A DNA stretch of 64,000 nucleotides from Chloroflexota bacterium (GTDB lineage Bacteria > Chloroflexota > Anaerolineae > DUEN01): NCBI GenBank assembly GCA_013152435.1, contig JAADGJ010000012.1, forward strand, positions 62,001-126,000, read 5' to 3'. Every line of letters begins with the position of its first letter. Position 1 is the stretch's first letter. Below are positions 7,442 through 17,148 of this stretch, piece by piece. The notes under the pieces are model-generated. The model ran no database searches. It had not been told where the DNA came from and saw only the letters and a program-made list of their open reading frames with translations. Both the position numbers and the translations under genes were made by a program.

Positions 7442-8722
7442 TCACGCCGCAAAGGCGCTCGCCGCGGCCTCGATCGTCGCCTCGATCTCCTCATCGCCGT
7501 GCGCAACGGACATGAACCCGGCCTCGAACTGCGACGGCGCCAGGTACACGCCCCGCTCCAGCATGGCGTGGAAGAAGCGTGCATATCCCTCGGTATCGCT
7601 GCGCCGGGCCGCCGCATAGTCGGTCACAGGGCCCTCCTGGAAGAAGGCGCAGAACATGGTCCCCACCCGCGTCTGGTAGATGGGCACCTCGGCCCTCCGG
7701 GCGGCCTCGCCGATCCCCTGACACAGTTGATGCGTCTTGCGCTCCAACTCGTCCCACACGCCAGGACGACGCAGCTCCTCCAGCGTCGCAATGCCCGCCG
7801 CCATCGCCAACGGGTTGCCGCTGAGCGTGCCCGCCTGATACATCGGCCCCGCCGGGGCGACGGTCTGCATGATGTCGCGCTTGCCGCCGTAGGCCCCCAC
7901 GGGCAACCCGCCCCCGATGACCTTGCCCAGGCAGGTCAGGTCCGGATCGATCCCGTATAGCGTCTGCGCGCCGCCGGGATGCACCCGGAAGCCGGTCATC
8001 ACCTCATCGAAGATGAGCAACGCGCCGTGCCGGGTGCAGAGGTCCCGCAGGCCAGCCAGGAACCCATCCACGGGGGGCACCACCCCCATGTTCCCCGCCA
8101 CGGGCTCGACGATGACGGCCGCGATGGATTCCGGATACTGGTCGAAGAGGGATGCGACGGCGCTCAGGTCGTTGTACGGAGCGACCAGCGTGTCCTGGGT
8201 GGCCCCCCTCGGCACACCGGGCGAGTCGGGTAGACCCAGCGTGGCCACGCCACTGCCGGCCTGCACCAGCAACATGTCCGCGTGGCCGTGGTAACACCCC
8301 TCGAACTTGATGATCTTGTCACGTCCGGTGAAAGCCCGGGCCAGGCGCAGCGCGCTCATCGTCGCCTCGGTGCCCGAGTTGACGAAGCGCACCATCTCGA
8401 TCCCGGGCATCGCCTCCAGGATCAGCTCCGCCAAGCGTGTCTCCATCTCCGTGGGAGCCCCAAAGCTGGTGCCTCGTGCGGCCTGCCGCGTAACGGCCTC
8501 GACCACCCGGGGATGTGCATGTCCCAGGATGAGCGGCCCCCAGCTCAGCACGTAATCCACGTAGCGGTTCCCATCCACGTCCCAGACATAGGCTCCCTGG
8601 CCGCGCTCGATGAAGCGTGGGATCCCTCCCACGCCCCGAAACGCCCGTACCGGGCTATTGACGCCGCCGGGGATGACCTGCTGGGCCGATGCGAAAAGCT
8701 CTGCCGATCTGCTTGTATCCAT
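7442..8722 (-). CDS. hemL: Glutamate-1-semialdehyde 2,1-aminomutase
   Basis: This is a PLP enzyme that converts glutamate-1-semialdehyde to 5-aminolevulinate in the C5 pathway of tetrapyrrole synthesis. The ATG at 8722 gives 426 residues, normal for HemL. Visible motifs are '[10 protein letters not shown]' near the N-terminus, '[15 protein letters not shown]', '[10 protein letters not shown]', the '[10 protein letters not shown]' aspartate and the PLP lysine in '[17 protein letters not shown]'. A longer in-frame upstream extension of 34 codons lacks family sequence and is left out. It is the last gene of the hemACDBEL operon, 76 bases after hemE. Confidence 0.96.
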   Translation of the reverse strand: MDTSRSAELFASAQQVIPGGVNSPVRAFRGVGGIPRFIERGQGAYVWDVDGNRYVDYVLSWGPLILGHAHPRVVEAVTRQAARGTSFGAPTEMETRLAELILEAMPGIEMVRFVNSGTEATMSALRLARAFTGRDKIIKFEGCYHGHADMLLVQAGSGVATLGLPDSPGVPRGATQDTLVAPYNDLSAVASLFDQYPESIAAVIVEPVAGNMGVVPPVDGFLAGLRDLCTRHGALLIFDEVMTGFRVHPGGAQTLYGIDPDLTCLGKVIGGGLPVGAYGGKRDIMQTVAPAGPMYQAGTLSGNPLAMAAGIATLEELRRPGVWDELERKTHQLCQGIGEAARRAEVPIYQTRVGTMFCAFFQEGPVTDYAAARRSDTEGYARFFHAMLERGVYLAPSQFEAGFMSVAHGDEEIEATIEAAASAFAA

Positions 8723-8798
8723 CGGTCGTCCTACCCTCGATGATCCAACTGATTTGTCCCCCGGATTCCGAGATGATCTGCCATTCAGGCCACGCCGC

Positions 8799-9830
8799 TC
8801 ACCGCCGGCTGTGCTCATGCACAAAGTCCACCAGCGCCCGAACGTTCTCCACCGGCGTCATCGGCAACACGCCGTGGCCCAGGTTGAAGATGTGACCCGG
8901 CCGACCCGCCGCCTGTTGCAACACTGACGCCGCGCGCCGCTCCAGCTCCGGCCGGGGCGCCAGCAACGCCACGGGGTCCAAATTCCCCTGAATGGCCACA
9001 TCCTCCCCCAACCGCTGCCATGCCGCGCCCAGATCGATCCGCCAGTCCACGCCGATCACGTCGCCGCCCGCCTCCTTGATCAGCTCCAGCATCCCGGCCG
9101 TGCCCGTGCTGAAGTGAATGACCGGCGCGCCCTCCTGGCGCGCCACATCGATGGCGTGTCGCGAGTAGGGCAACACGTACTCCCGATAGTCCGCCGGGCT
9201 GAGCGCGCCCACCCAGCTATCGAACAGCTGCACCGCCTGGGCGCCCGCCCTGACCTGGGCCTGCAGGTATCGCCCCACCAGATCCGCCAGCTTCTCCATG
9301 AACTGATGCCAGGCGGCCGGATCGTCGTACATCATCCCCTTGGTCCGCGCATAATGGCGCGACGAGCCCCCCTCGATCGCGTAGCTCGCCAGCGTAAACG
9401 GGGCGCCCGAGAAGCCGATCAGGGGAGCGCGCCCCTCCAGCTCACGGCGGGCCAGGCGGATGGCCTCTAGCGTGAAATGCAAGTCCTCCTCGGGATCGGG
9501 CCGACGCAGCGCGCGCACATCCGCCGCACTGCGCACGGGGTTGTGGATCACGGGGCCGTCCCCTTTCACGAACGCCAGGTCCAGCCCCATCGCCTCCAGC
9601 GGAGGTAAGATATCCGCGAAGATGATGGCCGCATCCAGGTCGAACGCCCGAATGGGCTGCAACGTGACCTCCACGGCCAACTCGGGCGTCTTGATGATCT
9701 CCAGGATGCTGTAGCGTTCACGCAGCGCCCGATACTCCGACATGTAGCGGCCCGCCTGTCGCATCAGCCAGACGGGCGTGCAATCCACCGGTTCGCGCCG
9801 ACAGGCGGCCAGGAAGCGCCAGGTCTTCAT
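8799..9830 (-). CDS. hemE: Uroporphyrinogen III decarboxylase
   Basis: HemE decarboxylates the four acetate side chains of uroporphyrinogen III to give coproporphyrinogen III. The 343-residue product has the N-terminal signature '[11 protein letters not shown]', the '[16 protein letters not shown]' block and the C-terminal 'FNLGHGVLP' motif. The ATG at 9830 is 4 bases after the hemB stop and uses a GGGAG ribosome site lying at the hemB end, so translation is probably coupled. Its presence commits part of the uroporphyrinogen to heme, with the rest available for siroheme through the SUMT gene nearby. Confidence 0.97.
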   Translation of the reverse strand: MKTWRFLAACRREPVDCTPVWLMRQAGRYMSEYRALRERYSILEIIKTPELAVEVTLQPIRAFDLDAAIIFADILPPLEAMGLDLAFVKGDGPVIHNPVRSAADVRALRRPDPEEDLHFTLEAIRLARRELEGRAPLIGFSGAPFTLASYAIEGGSSRHYARTKGMMYDDPAAWHQFMEKLADLVGRYLQAQVRAGAQAVQLFDSWVGALSPADYREYVLPYSRHAIDVARQEGAPVIHFSTGTAGMLELIKEAGGDVIGVDWRIDLGAAWQRLGEDVAIQGNLDPVALLAPRPELERRAASVLQQAAGRPGHIFNLGHGVLPMTPVENVRALVDFVHEHSRR

Positions 9831-9834
9831 CGGG

Positions 9835-10860
9835 CTACTCCCGCAGCCACTTCGCCGCATCCTTGGCGAAGTAGGTCAGGATCATGTCCGCCCCGGCGCG
9901 TTTGATGGCCGTCAGCGCCTCCAGGGCAACCCGCCGCTCGTCCAGCCAGCCGTTGGCGGCCGCCGCCTTGATCATGCTGTACTCGCCGCTCACCTGATAG
10001 GCGGCGACGGGCAGATCAAAGCGCTCCCGGACGGCCCGAATGATATCGAGATAGGGCAGCGCGGGCTTCACCATCAGGATGTCGGCCCCCTCCACGACAT
10101 CGAGGGCGCACTCCTTCAGCGCCTCGCGGGCGTTGGCCGGGTCCATCTGATACTGGCTGCGATCGCCGAAGGCCGGCGGACTCTCCGCGGCATCCCGGAA
10201 GGGGCCGTAGAAGCTGGAGGCATATTTGGCCGCGTAGCTCATGATGGGCACATGGGCAAAACCCGCCTCGTCCAGCGCCTGGCGGATGGCGCCCACCATG
10301 CCATCGAGCATCCCCGATGGCGCGATGATATCCGCGCCCGCCTCGGCGTGGACGACGGAGGCGCGGCCCAGCAGCTCCAGCGTGGGATCGTTCAGCAGGT
10401 AGCCCTCCGGCAGCGCGGCGACTCGCGTCTCGTCGCCGGGGCCGGGATTGATCAGGCCGCAATGCCCGTGGTCGGTGTACTCGCAGAAGCACATATCGGA
10501 GATGACGATCAGCTCGGGGACCGCTGCCTTGATCGCCCGGATGGCCTGTGGCACGATCCCATCCGGATCGTAGTTCTCGCTGCCGGTGGCGTCCTTACGA
10601 GCCGGGATGCCGAAGAGGATCACAGCCGGGATCCCCAGTCGGGCGATGGACTCTGCCTCGGCCGGCAGCCGATCCACGGACCACTGGTAGACGCCCGGCA
10701 TGGAGGCCACGGGCTGTTGGATATCCCGCCCGTGGCGCACGAAGAGCGGATAGATGAAATCGTCCGGCGCCAGCGTCGTCTCACGCACCATGCGGCGCAT
10801 GGCGGCGCTCAGACGCAGACGCCGCGGTCGAGCAGCAGGAAAGGAAGCGATTCTCGTCAT
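9835..10860 (-). CDS. hemB: Delta-aminolevulinic acid dehydratase (porphobilinogen synthase)
   Basis: HemB condenses two 5-aminolevulinate molecules to porphobilinogen. The 341-residue product keeps the zinc-type cysteines in '[14 protein letters not shown]' and both active-site lysines, in '[17 protein letters not shown]' and '[10 protein letters not shown]'. Three cysteines rather than aspartates indicate the Zn-dependent form. The start overlaps the hemD stop as ATGA (10857-10860). Confidence 0.97.
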   Translation of the reverse strand: MTRIASFPAARPRRLRLSAAMRRMVRETTLAPDDFIYPLFVRHGRDIQQPVASMPGVYQWSVDRLPAEAESIARLGIPAVILFGIPARKDATGSENYDPDGIVPQAIRAIKAAVPELIVISDMCFCEYTDHGHCGLINPGPGDETRVAALPEGYLLNDPTLELLGRASVVHAEAGADIIAPSGMLDGMVGAIRQALDEAGFAHVPIMSYAAKYASSFYGPFRDAAESPPAFGDRSQYQMDPANAREALKECALDVVEGADILMVKPALPYLDIIRAVRERFDLPVAAYQVSGEYSMIKAAAANGWLDERRVALEALTAIKRAGADMILTYFAKDAAKWLRE

Positions 10861-11648
10861 GGCGATCTTTCCATATGTGCGTAGTATTGAACCAGGCTTT
10901 CGAGCAAGCCGTCCACCGTATATACCTGGGCCACGATGGCCGGGGACAACCCCAGCTCACGAGCCGTGGACGCGGTGATCGGGCCGATGCAGGCGATGAC
11001 CACGTCGCTCAGGTAGGGAAGCGCATCTCGCCCCACCCGGGCCACGAAGTTGCGTACCGTGGACGAGCTGGTGAAGGTCACGACGTCGATCTGGCCGCGC
11101 GCAAGCATGGCGCGCACATCCGGCCCCTCCCGGGCGATGACGGTGCGATAAGCGGCCACCTCATCTACCTGAGCGCCGGCCTCCCGCAAGGCCTGAGGGA
11201 GCGCCGGCCGGGCGATATCCGCTCGCGCCAACAGGATCCGCTGCCCCCGGACGTCCCCCAACGCCTCCGCCAGCACCTCGGCGACATAGGCAGGCGGCAC
11301 CACGGCCACCCGGCAGCCCAGGATCGATCGCACCGCCTCGGCCGTAGCCGGGCCGATCGCCGCGATGCGGGCGCCTCCGAAGTCCGTTCCCGCCAGCCCA
11401 AGGGCGGCCAGCCGCCCGGCCACTGCGGTCACGCCATTGGCGCTGGTGAGCACGATCCAATCGTACGCCCCATGCGCCGCGCGGGAGACCGCCCGATCCA
11501 GCTGCTCCAGATCCTCCGGCGGAGCGATGGCGATCACCGGATACTCGATGGGCTCGGCGCCCAGGGCGCGCAGCTTGGCGCTCAGCTCACCCGCCTGATG
11601 AGCCGCCCGCGTCACGACGACGCGGCGCCCCAGGAGAGGTTTGTCCAT
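10857..11648 (-). CDS. hemD: Uroporphyrinogen III synthase
   Basis: HemD cyclises hydroxymethylbilane with inversion of ring D. The family is poorly conserved, but '[16 protein letters not shown]', '[11 protein letters not shown]', '[11 protein letters not shown]', '[12 protein letters not shown]' and '[15 protein letters not shown]' are typical of the two-lobed fold. I chose the ATG at 11648 (263 residues), which begins at the conserved strand; an AAAGGAG lies about 12 bases upstream. An ATG 12 bases earlier directly abuts that ribosome site and is less likely. Position between hemC and hemB supports the call. Confidence 0.92.
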   Translation of the reverse strand: MDKPLLGRRVVVTRAAHQAGELSAKLRALGAEPIEYPVIAIAPPEDLEQLDRAVSRAAHGAYDWIVLTSANGVTAVAGRLAALGLAGTDFGGARIAAIGPATAEAVRSILGCRVAVVPPAYVAEVLAEALGDVRGQRILLARADIARPALPQALREAGAQVDEVAAYRTVIAREGPDVRAMLARGQIDVVTFTSSSTVRNFVARVGRDALPYLSDVVIACIGPITASTARELGLSPAIVAQVYTVDGLLESLVQYYAHMERSP

Positions 11649-11695
11649 ATTGAGCCGCATCTCCTTTACCACAGCGATGGCGCACAGAGGGTCCC

Positions 11696-12691
11696 TCAGG
11701 CGCCGTTCAGGATGCGCGCTGCCCCCTGCTCCATGGCCCGGCGCGCCAGATGCGCCCCCAATGAGGCCGCCTCCTGCATCGGCCCCTCCTCCACCACATC
11801 GATCACGCGCCGTCCATCCAGGCTGGCCACGCGCCCGCGCAGGGTCAACACCCCGGCGGCCGGGTCCGCCTCGGCATGGGCGGCGACGGGCACGGCGCAG
11901 CCGCCCCCCAACGCGGCGAGGAAGGCGCGCTCAGCCACCACCGCCGCCCGCGTGGACGGATCATCCAACGGGGAGATCAGAGCCCGCACCGCCTGGGCAT
12001 CCGCCCGCACCTGCACGGCCAGAGCCCCCTGGCCGGGAGCGGGGAGCATGACGTCCAGGGGCAACACCTGGGTCGCCTTTTCCAACAGGCCCAGGCGGGC
12101 GAGGCCGGCCCGCGCCAGCACGACGGCGTCGTAGGGGCCATCGGGGGCCAACGCCTTACGCAAACGGGTGTCCACATTGCCGCGGAGATCGAGGATGCGA
12201 AGATCGGGGCGCCGGGCCAGCAGTTGAGCCGCCCGCCTCGGGCTGCTGGTACCCACCGCAGCCCCCGTCGGCAGGGCCTCCAGGGTGTACCCTTCCCGGC
12301 TCACCAACACGTCACGCGGGTCATCGCGCGCCAGGATGGCCGCCAGCGCCAGATCGTCGGCCATCTCGGTGGGAAGATCCTTCAGGCTGTGCACGGCCAA
12401 ATGGATGGCCCCCGATCGCAGCGCCGCCTCCAGCTCCGCTGTGAACAGCCCCTTTCCTCCCACCAACGGAAGCGGCGTCTCCAACACCCGATCCCCCCGG
12501 GTGCTGAAGACCACGACCTCACACCGGAGATCCGGCCAGACCTCCTGCAGACAGCCGATGACGCGATCCGTCTGCCAGCGCGCCAGCGCGGAGCCGCGAG
12601 TGCCCGCTCGCAGATGGGAAAGCGGGGCTCCCTCTCCATTCCGAGGAGGACGAGAGGATTCCGAGCGCGAGGCGGATTCAGTTGAGCTCAC
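11696..12691 (-). CDS. hemC: Hydroxymethylbilane synthase (porphobilinogen deaminase)
   Basis: HemC polymerises four porphobilinogens on a dipyrromethane cofactor. Motifs are 'GTRGSALARWQTD', 'FSTRGDR', 'GGKGLFTAELE', 'AVHSLKDLPTEM' and the cofactor-binding Cys in 'LGGGCAVPVAAHA'. A GTG at 12691 with GAGAGGAG five bases upstream is the best start (331 residues); it overlaps the hemA end by 14 bases. The first 30 or so residues are Ser/Arg-rich and lie before the conserved core. Confidence 0.95.
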   Translation of the reverse strand: MSSTESASRSESSRPPRNGEGAPLSHLRAGTRGSALARWQTDRVIGCLQEVWPDLRCEVVVFSTRGDRVLETPLPLVGGKGLFTAELEAALRSGAIHLAVHSLKDLPTEMADDLALAAILARDDPRDVLVSREGYTLEALPTGAAVGTSSPRRAAQLLARRPDLRILDLRGNVDTRLRKALAPDGPYDAVVLARAGLARLGLLEKATQVLPLDVMLPAPGQGALAVQVRADAQAVRALISPLDDPSTRAAVVAERAFLAALGGGCAVPVAAHAEADPAAGVLTLRGRVASLDGRRVIDVVEEGPMQEAASLGAHLARRAMEQGAARILNGA

Positions 12692-14012
12692 ACTCGCTCC
12701 TCTCAAGCTGCCCGTCGAGCCCGAACAGGTCGCGCAACACCTCGCTATAGCGATGCCCGCACCCGTTGCCCGCGTACGTCTTCAGGCGAACCGTCGGCTC
12801 GTGCAGGATCTTCTTGACGATGCTGCGTCCCATGGCGATGACCACTTTCCGCTCCGACTCGCTCAGGTCGGGCAGCCGGCGCAGCGTCTTCTCCAGCTCC
12901 GCCTCGGCAATGGCCTCCGCCTTCGATCGCAATTCCTTGAGCGTGGGGACGACATCCTGGGCACGCAGCCAGGCCAGATAGTCCTCGGCCTCCTCGGCCA
13001 CGATCGCCTCAACCTTGGGAACCTCGCGGCGGCGCTCGTTCAGGTTCGCGTCCACCGTGGCCCGAAGATCGTCGATGTCGTAACGGTAGACGTGCGGGAT
13101 GTCCCCCACCTCCGGCTCCACATCACGGGGAACGGCGATATCAATGAAGAAGAGAGGACGTCCTTCACGGGCCGACATGGCCTGTCGTACGCCCTCCGCA
13201 TGGATAATGGTATGAGGCGCGCCGGTGGAGGTCAGGATGATGTCGGCCCAAACCAGGCCCTCGCCGATCTGCTCCCAGGCCATCGCCTTGCCACCAAATT
13301 GGCGGGCCAGGGAATCGGCCCGCCTGTACGTACGGCTGATGACTCGAAACTCGGAAGCGCCGGCGGCGACCAGGCTGCGGGCAGCGAGCTGGGCCATCTC
13401 TCCCGCGCCGACCAGGAGGACTCGCCGTCCCTTTACCCCTCCCAGGACGCGTGAGGCCAACGCAACCGCTGCATGGCTCACGGTGGTAGCATGACGGCCG
13501 ATAGCCGTCTCCGTGCGGGCGCGCTTTCCAGTGTGAATGGCCTGACGGAAAAGGGCCGACAGGATAGGCCCCACCGTTCCCGCAGCCATGGCGACCTCGT
13601 AAGCATCCGTGACCTGTCCCAGGATCTGAGGCTCTCCCAGAACCATCGAATCGAGCCCGGCCGCCACCCGCAGCAGGTGCCTCACCGCCTCTTCCGTTTC
13701 CAGCCGATACAGGTAAGGGCTGAGGAATGTCCGAGAGAAGCCGCCCACGTCGGCGAGGAATGCTTCAATCCGACACATGATGTCCGGGTCATCCTCATCC
13801 ACGGCCGCGTAGACCTCGAGTCGGTTGCAGGTGGACAGGATCACCCCCTCGCCCATTCTCCTCGGCCGGCCGTTGCGAGCCCCCTTAGGCGCTCGCACAA
13901 TCGTGCGCAGATATCCCAGGGCCTCACAAAGCGCCTCTCCTCTCAACGCGGCTCGTTCACGGAGTTGGACAGGAGCAGTCGTGTGATTCATGCCTACCAG
14001 CACGATGCGCAT
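12678..14012 (-). CDS. hemA: Glutamyl-tRNA reductase
   Basis: HemA reduces Glu-tRNA(Glu) to glutamate-1-semialdehyde, the first committed step of the C5 pathway. The 444-residue product has 'VGMNHTTAPVQLRERAA', the catalytic cysteine C62 in 'LSTCNRLEVY', 'GEPQILGQV', the NADPH-binding 'VLLVGAGEMAQLAA' and the C-terminal dimerisation helix region. It is the first gene of hemA-C-D-B-E-L. A strong promoter lies about 300 bases upstream, leaving a long leader. Confidence 0.97.
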   Translation of the reverse strand: MRIVLVGMNHTTAPVQLRERAALRGEALCEALGYLRTIVRAPKGARNGRPRRMGEGVILSTCNRLEVYAAVDEDDPDIMCRIEAFLADVGGFSRTFLSPYLYRLETEEAVRHLLRVAAGLDSMVLGEPQILGQVTDAYEVAMAAGTVGPILSALFRQAIHTGKRARTETAIGRHATTVSHAAVALASRVLGGVKGRRVLLVGAGEMAQLAARSLVAAGASEFRVISRTYRRADSLARQFGGKAMAWEQIGEGLVWADIILTSTGAPHTIIHAEGVRQAMSAREGRPLFFIDIAVPRDVEPEVGDIPHVYRYDIDDLRATVDANLNERRREVPKVEAIVAEEAEDYLAWLRAQDVVPTLKELRSKAEAIAEAELEKTLRRLPDLSESERKVVIAMGRSIVKKILHEPTVRLKTYAGNGCGHRYSEVLRDLFGLDGQLERSECELN

Positions 14013-14318
14013 GGGTCATCCTCGCGATTCCGCCATGTAATTTGGGTCCCCCGGGAAAATCAGGTAACGCTGCGCGGAGCCGTGGCCACGGGGAAGAGAC
14101 GCCCATTCCGAGATCGGAGGTTGGCCTCCCCCATGTCCCACATCTCAGCGTGGCGCTACCGGAAAGCCAAAGCATAGCTCCTCTGGACGCAACAACGCCT
14201 GGCCATGTATCGACGAGGTGAGATCGATAACGCCCAGTTGAGGTTCGGGCAAGCCAGGCGACCAACGGCGACGCATCGAGAAGCCCCAATACCTCCAAAA
14301 TCTACAAAACCTACAATA

Positions 14319-14346
14319 AGTATACACGGACTCCATCGAGTGTCAA
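14319..14346 (-). promoter_or_regulatory. Sigma-70-type promoter of the hemA operon
   Basis: Read on the minus strand, TTGACA (14346-14341) is followed after 16 bases by TATACT (14324-14319). Transcription would start near 14312 and leave a leader of about 300 nt before hemA. I looked in the leader for T-box or known riboswitch signatures and did not find one; it does contain the self-complementary CCGTGGCCACGG (14079-14090). Confidence 0.7.
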
Positions 14347-14391
14347 ATTGACGAGGCGACAAGGGAAACCGGCGAAGCGAACAGCTCTTTC

Positions 14392-14590
14392 AGAGCGTGT
14401 CTGAAAATTAGAGGGAGGTGTGGAGGGGGCCTCCCCTCCACGGAAACCCCACTTTTCCGGCCTGCACCTGCCTCTCTCGGCCCTCTCCGCAGGACCCAGG
14501 CCGAGGCCGGGCAGGTCGAAGGCGGGAAAAGGGCTTTTTCCAGAGGGGCTCCCCGCAGCAGAAGCACCCGCACTTCTCAGACACGCCCTC
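14392..14590. repeat. Dispersed repeat, copy 2 (both termini present)
   Basis: The left end AGAGCGTGTCTGAAAATT and the right end CTTCTCAGACACGCCCTC form a terminal inverted repeat of about 13 bases. The body has the family blocks GGAGGTGTGGAGGGGGCC, CTTTTCCGGCCTGCACCTGC, CCCAGGCCGAGGCCGGGC and AAGGGCTTTTTCC. This copy lacks the 65-base block beginning CTGAGGGGTCTCCC found in copies 7, 8 and 9. It lies between the SUMT gene and the hemA promoter; no protein gene is supported in 14013-14701. Confidence 0.8.
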
Positions 14591-14701
14591 AGAGAGACGG
14601 CTGGCCTTCCCCAGGCCGCCTCAGAATGCGAGCCACACATCCATCCCTCCAACGGACGCCGACAGGGAAAGGCCAGTCGTCCCCACCCATGCGCGCCTCC
14701 T

Positions 14702-15487
14702 TCACCCACGGAGAGGCACCGGATGGAAGCCAAAGGGAATCTGGACGGGCAGACATCCCTTCCAGCACTCCCACAGACGCACCACCTCGCCGATGAGGAT
14801 GACCGCCGGCGGACGGATATCGAGCGCAGCCGCCCGCACGGCGATATCCGCCAGGGTGCCGGTGACCACGCGCTCGCCTGGGCAGGTCCCGCGCTCGATG
14901 ACGGCCACCGGCGTGTCCGGCGATCGTCCCTGCTGAGTCAGCCGGGCAACGATATGCGGGAGCCGCCTCACGCCCATGAGGACGACCAGGGTGTCCACCC
15001 GCGCCAGGGCAGCCCAATCCTGATCGTCCTGCCCGTCCGCGCGATGCCCGGTGATCACGGCAAAGGAGCCCGCCACCCCGCGGTGGGTCACGGGAATGCC
15101 CATCCGGGCGGGAACGCCCGTGGCGCTGCTCACGCCGGGCACCACCTCCCACGGGACGCCGGCGGCGGCGCACGCGGCCACCTCCTCGCCGCCGCGCCCG
15201 AACACGAATGGGTCGCCCCCTTTGAGGCGGACGACGGTATACCCAGCCCGGGCCCGGTCTATCATCAGCGCGTGGATCTCCTCCTGGGACATCGTATGAG
15301 CCCCCGGCGCCTTGCCCGCGAAGATCCGCTCGGCCTCCGGAGGCACCTCGTCCAGCAGCGCCTCGCTGACCAGGCGATCGTAGATGACCACATCCGCCTC
15401 GCGCAGGCACCGCAACCCACGCACGGTGATCAGCTCCGGATCACCCGGCCCCGCTCCCACCAGGAAGACCTTCCCCATCCCTGCCAT
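14702..15487 (-). CDS. cobA: Uroporphyrinogen-III C-methyltransferase (SUMT)
   Basis: SUMT adds two methyl groups from SAM to uroporphyrinogen III to give precorrin-2, the branch to siroheme and cobalamin. The 261-residue product shows 'VFLVGAGPGDPELIT', 'VVIYDRLVS', 'LKGGDPFVFGRGGEE', 'VPGVSSATG' and 'PVTHRGVAGSFAVITGH'. The ATG at 15487 has a GAGGAG site four bases upstream. It follows the siroheme dehydrogenase by 30 bases, in the operon with sulfite and APS reductases, so siroheme for sulfite reductase is its likely main product. Confidence 0.94.
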   Translation of the reverse strand: MAGMGKVFLVGAGPGDPELITVRGLRCLREADVVIYDRLVSEALLDEVPPEAERIFAGKAPGAHTMSQEEIHALMIDRARAGYTVVRLKGGDPFVFGRGGEEVAACAAAGVPWEVVPGVSSATGVPARMGIPVTHRGVAGSFAVITGHRADGQDDQDWAALARVDTLVVLMGVRRLPHIVARLTQQGRSPDTPVAVIERGTCPGERVVTGTLADIAVRAAALDIRPPAVILIGEVVRLWECWKGCLPVQIPFGFHPVPLRG

Positions 15488-15517
15488 GCGGCTCCTCACC
15501 CCTTTCCCCGCTTCAGA

Positions 15518-16213
15518 CTATGCACCATCTGCCCCCTCGCCTGACGCGTCCATTCCGACGGAACGGAGGCGCACATCCCGGGGATGAAACCCGACGATCT
15601 CCTCCACGCGCCGCCACGCCGCCTCCTCATCACCACGACGCAGTAGATCAAACACGTCGGAGTCCACCAGCTGATACCATACCCGGCGTCGCTCCCCGGG
15701 GTCCGGATATCGCGCCGTCACCTGCGCCCGCAACGCCCCAGCCATCTCCAGGAAACGGGCATACTCCCAGCCCAAGACGCCCTCCAACCACTGGCGCAAT
15801 CTGGCGGCCAGCGCGGGCGCCCGACCGCCGGTGGAAACGGCCACGATGAGATCCCCTCGTCGGACGACGGAGGGCATGATGAAATCACAGTGTGATGGAT
15901 CGTCCACGACGTTGACGAGGACGCCCCGCCGGGTGGCCTCCTGCCAGACCCGGCGGTTCACGGATCGCTCGCCGGCGGCGGCGATGGCCAGAAAGGCCCC
16001 CACCAGATCGCCAGGCCGATATGTGCGCTCCGTCCAGGCGATCCGCTCCTCCGCCACAAGCGCCCGTAGGCCGGGCGTCAGGCGTGGGGAGATCACCACC
16101 ACCTCCGCCTCCGCCTCCAACAGCGAGTTGACTTTCCTCTCCGCCACGGGGCCGCCGCCGACGACCACACAGCGGCGGCCCCGCAGGTCGAGATACACCG
16201 GATAGTAGCCCAT
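15518..16213 (-). CDS. Precorrin-2 dehydrogenase / siroheme synthase N-terminal type
   Basis: The 231-residue product matches the stand-alone CysG N-terminal (SirC/Met8p-like) domain, which oxidises precorrin-2 to sirohydrochlorin with NAD+. The start 'YYPVYLDLRGRRCVVVGGG' carries the dinucleotide-binding GGGPVAERK loop; 'VVDDPSHCDFIMPSVVRRGD' and 'AVSTGGRAPALAARLRQ' are family blocks. The ATG at 16213 follows the APS reductase stop by 7 bases with GAGGGG as ribosome site. No separate chelatase (SirB/CbiX) is seen nearby, so a bifunctional Met8p-like activity or a distant chelatase must supply iron. Confidence 0.9.
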   Translation of the reverse strand: MGYYPVYLDLRGRRCVVVGGGPVAERKVNSLLEAEAEVVVISPRLTPGLRALVAEERIAWTERTYRPGDLVGAFLAIAAAGERSVNRRVWQEATRRGVLVNVVDDPSHCDFIMPSVVRRGDLIVAVSTGGRAPALAARLRQWLEGVLGWEYARFLEMAGALRAQVTARYPDPGERRRVWYQLVDSDVFDLLRRGDEEAAWRRVEEIVGFHPRDVRLRSVGMDASGEGADGA

Positions 16214-16220
16214 CGTCCCC

Positions 16221-17075
16221 TCAGAGGCCCTCCCGGTCCCCATATCCGTTTCCTCGCGCCCGCACGCCGGCCGTTTCCGAAGCGGGAACGCTTTCGTGCT
16301 GATGCCCCAACAACGCCTCCAGCTCGTGTTCAAAGCCGCCGGTCTCCAGCGGGCAGTGGATACCGCACTCCTTGGGAGCGTCCTTCTCCCACCACCAGCG
16401 TCCGGCGCGAGGGTCCTCCCCGGGCTGGGTCGGCCGGGTGCAGGGAGCGCAGCCGATGCTGGTGTACCCTCGATCATACAGCTTATGATAGGGGACATCG
16501 TTGGCCCGGATGTAATCCCACACCTCCTCGTGCGTCCAGTCGGCCAGCGGATTGATCTTGGCCAGGCCGCCGTGGTCGTGATCGATCTCGATCTTGCGGA
16601 TGTTGGCCCGGCTGGCCCACTGGCCCCGTCGCAAGCCGGTGATCCACGCGTCCAACCCGCTCAGCACCCGTCGGATGGGCTCGACCTTCCGGAGCTTGCA
16701 GCACAAAAGGCGCGCCTCCACCGACTTGTAGAAAAGATTCGGGCCAAACCGCCGGGCCATGGCCTCGATCGAGGCGGCATCAGGGAAGTAGACCTCCACC
16801 TCGATGCCGTACCGATCTCGGACCTCCTCGATGATGTCATAGGTCTCCTGAGGCAACCGCCCTGTATCGACGGTAAAGACCCGCACCTCCGGGTTGATCC
16901 GCCAGGCCATGTCCAGGATCACCATCCCTTCCGCCTGAAAGCTGGTGCACACCGCGATATGCGGATGCCAGCGCTCCAGAGCCCACTCGATAACTACCTC
17001 GGGTGGCTCCGGGTCGAATTGGACGGCCAGTTCACCCGCCTCGAACTCATCCAACAGCCCACGCTCCTCGTACAT
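16221..17075 (-). CDS. cysH: Adenylylsulfate (APS) reductase, assimilatory
   Basis: The 284-residue product belongs to the PAPS/APS reductase family. It has 'AVCTSFQAEGMVILDMAW', 'TVDTGRLPQETYD', the paired cysteines in 'LLCCKLRKVEPI' and 'IGCAPCTRP' that bind a 4Fe-4S cluster in APS-specific enzymes, and the catalytic-type 'KECGIHCP'. The four cluster cysteines argue for APS rather than PAPS as substrate. The ATG at 17075 has GGAGG ten bases before it. It lies 73 bases after the sulfite reductase gene in one operon. Confidence 0.93.
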   Translation of the reverse strand: MYEERGLLDEFEAGELAVQFDPEPPEVVIEWALERWHPHIAVCTSFQAEGMVILDMAWRINPEVRVFTVDTGRLPQETYDIIEEVRDRYGIEVEVYFPDAASIEAMARRFGPNLFYKSVEARLLCCKLRKVEPIRRVLSGLDAWITGLRRGQWASRANIRKIEIDHDHGGLAKINPLADWTHEEVWDYIRANDVPYHKLYDRGYTSIGCAPCTRPTQPGEDPRAGRWWWEKDAPKECGIHCPLETGGFEHELEALLGHQHESVPASETAGVRARGNGYGDREGL

Positions 17076-17148
17076 GGTTCGTGATCCTCCTATCCCCATA
17101 CATGACTTCATGACTGTGCCGCCGCCGAAAGGCGGACTCCTCCCCATA

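Noticed and set aside
14013-14312. T-box or cobalamin riboswitch in the hemA leader
   Set aside because: I looked for the T-box GGNACCGCG-type antiterminator and B12-box sequences and found none; only a short palindrome is present.
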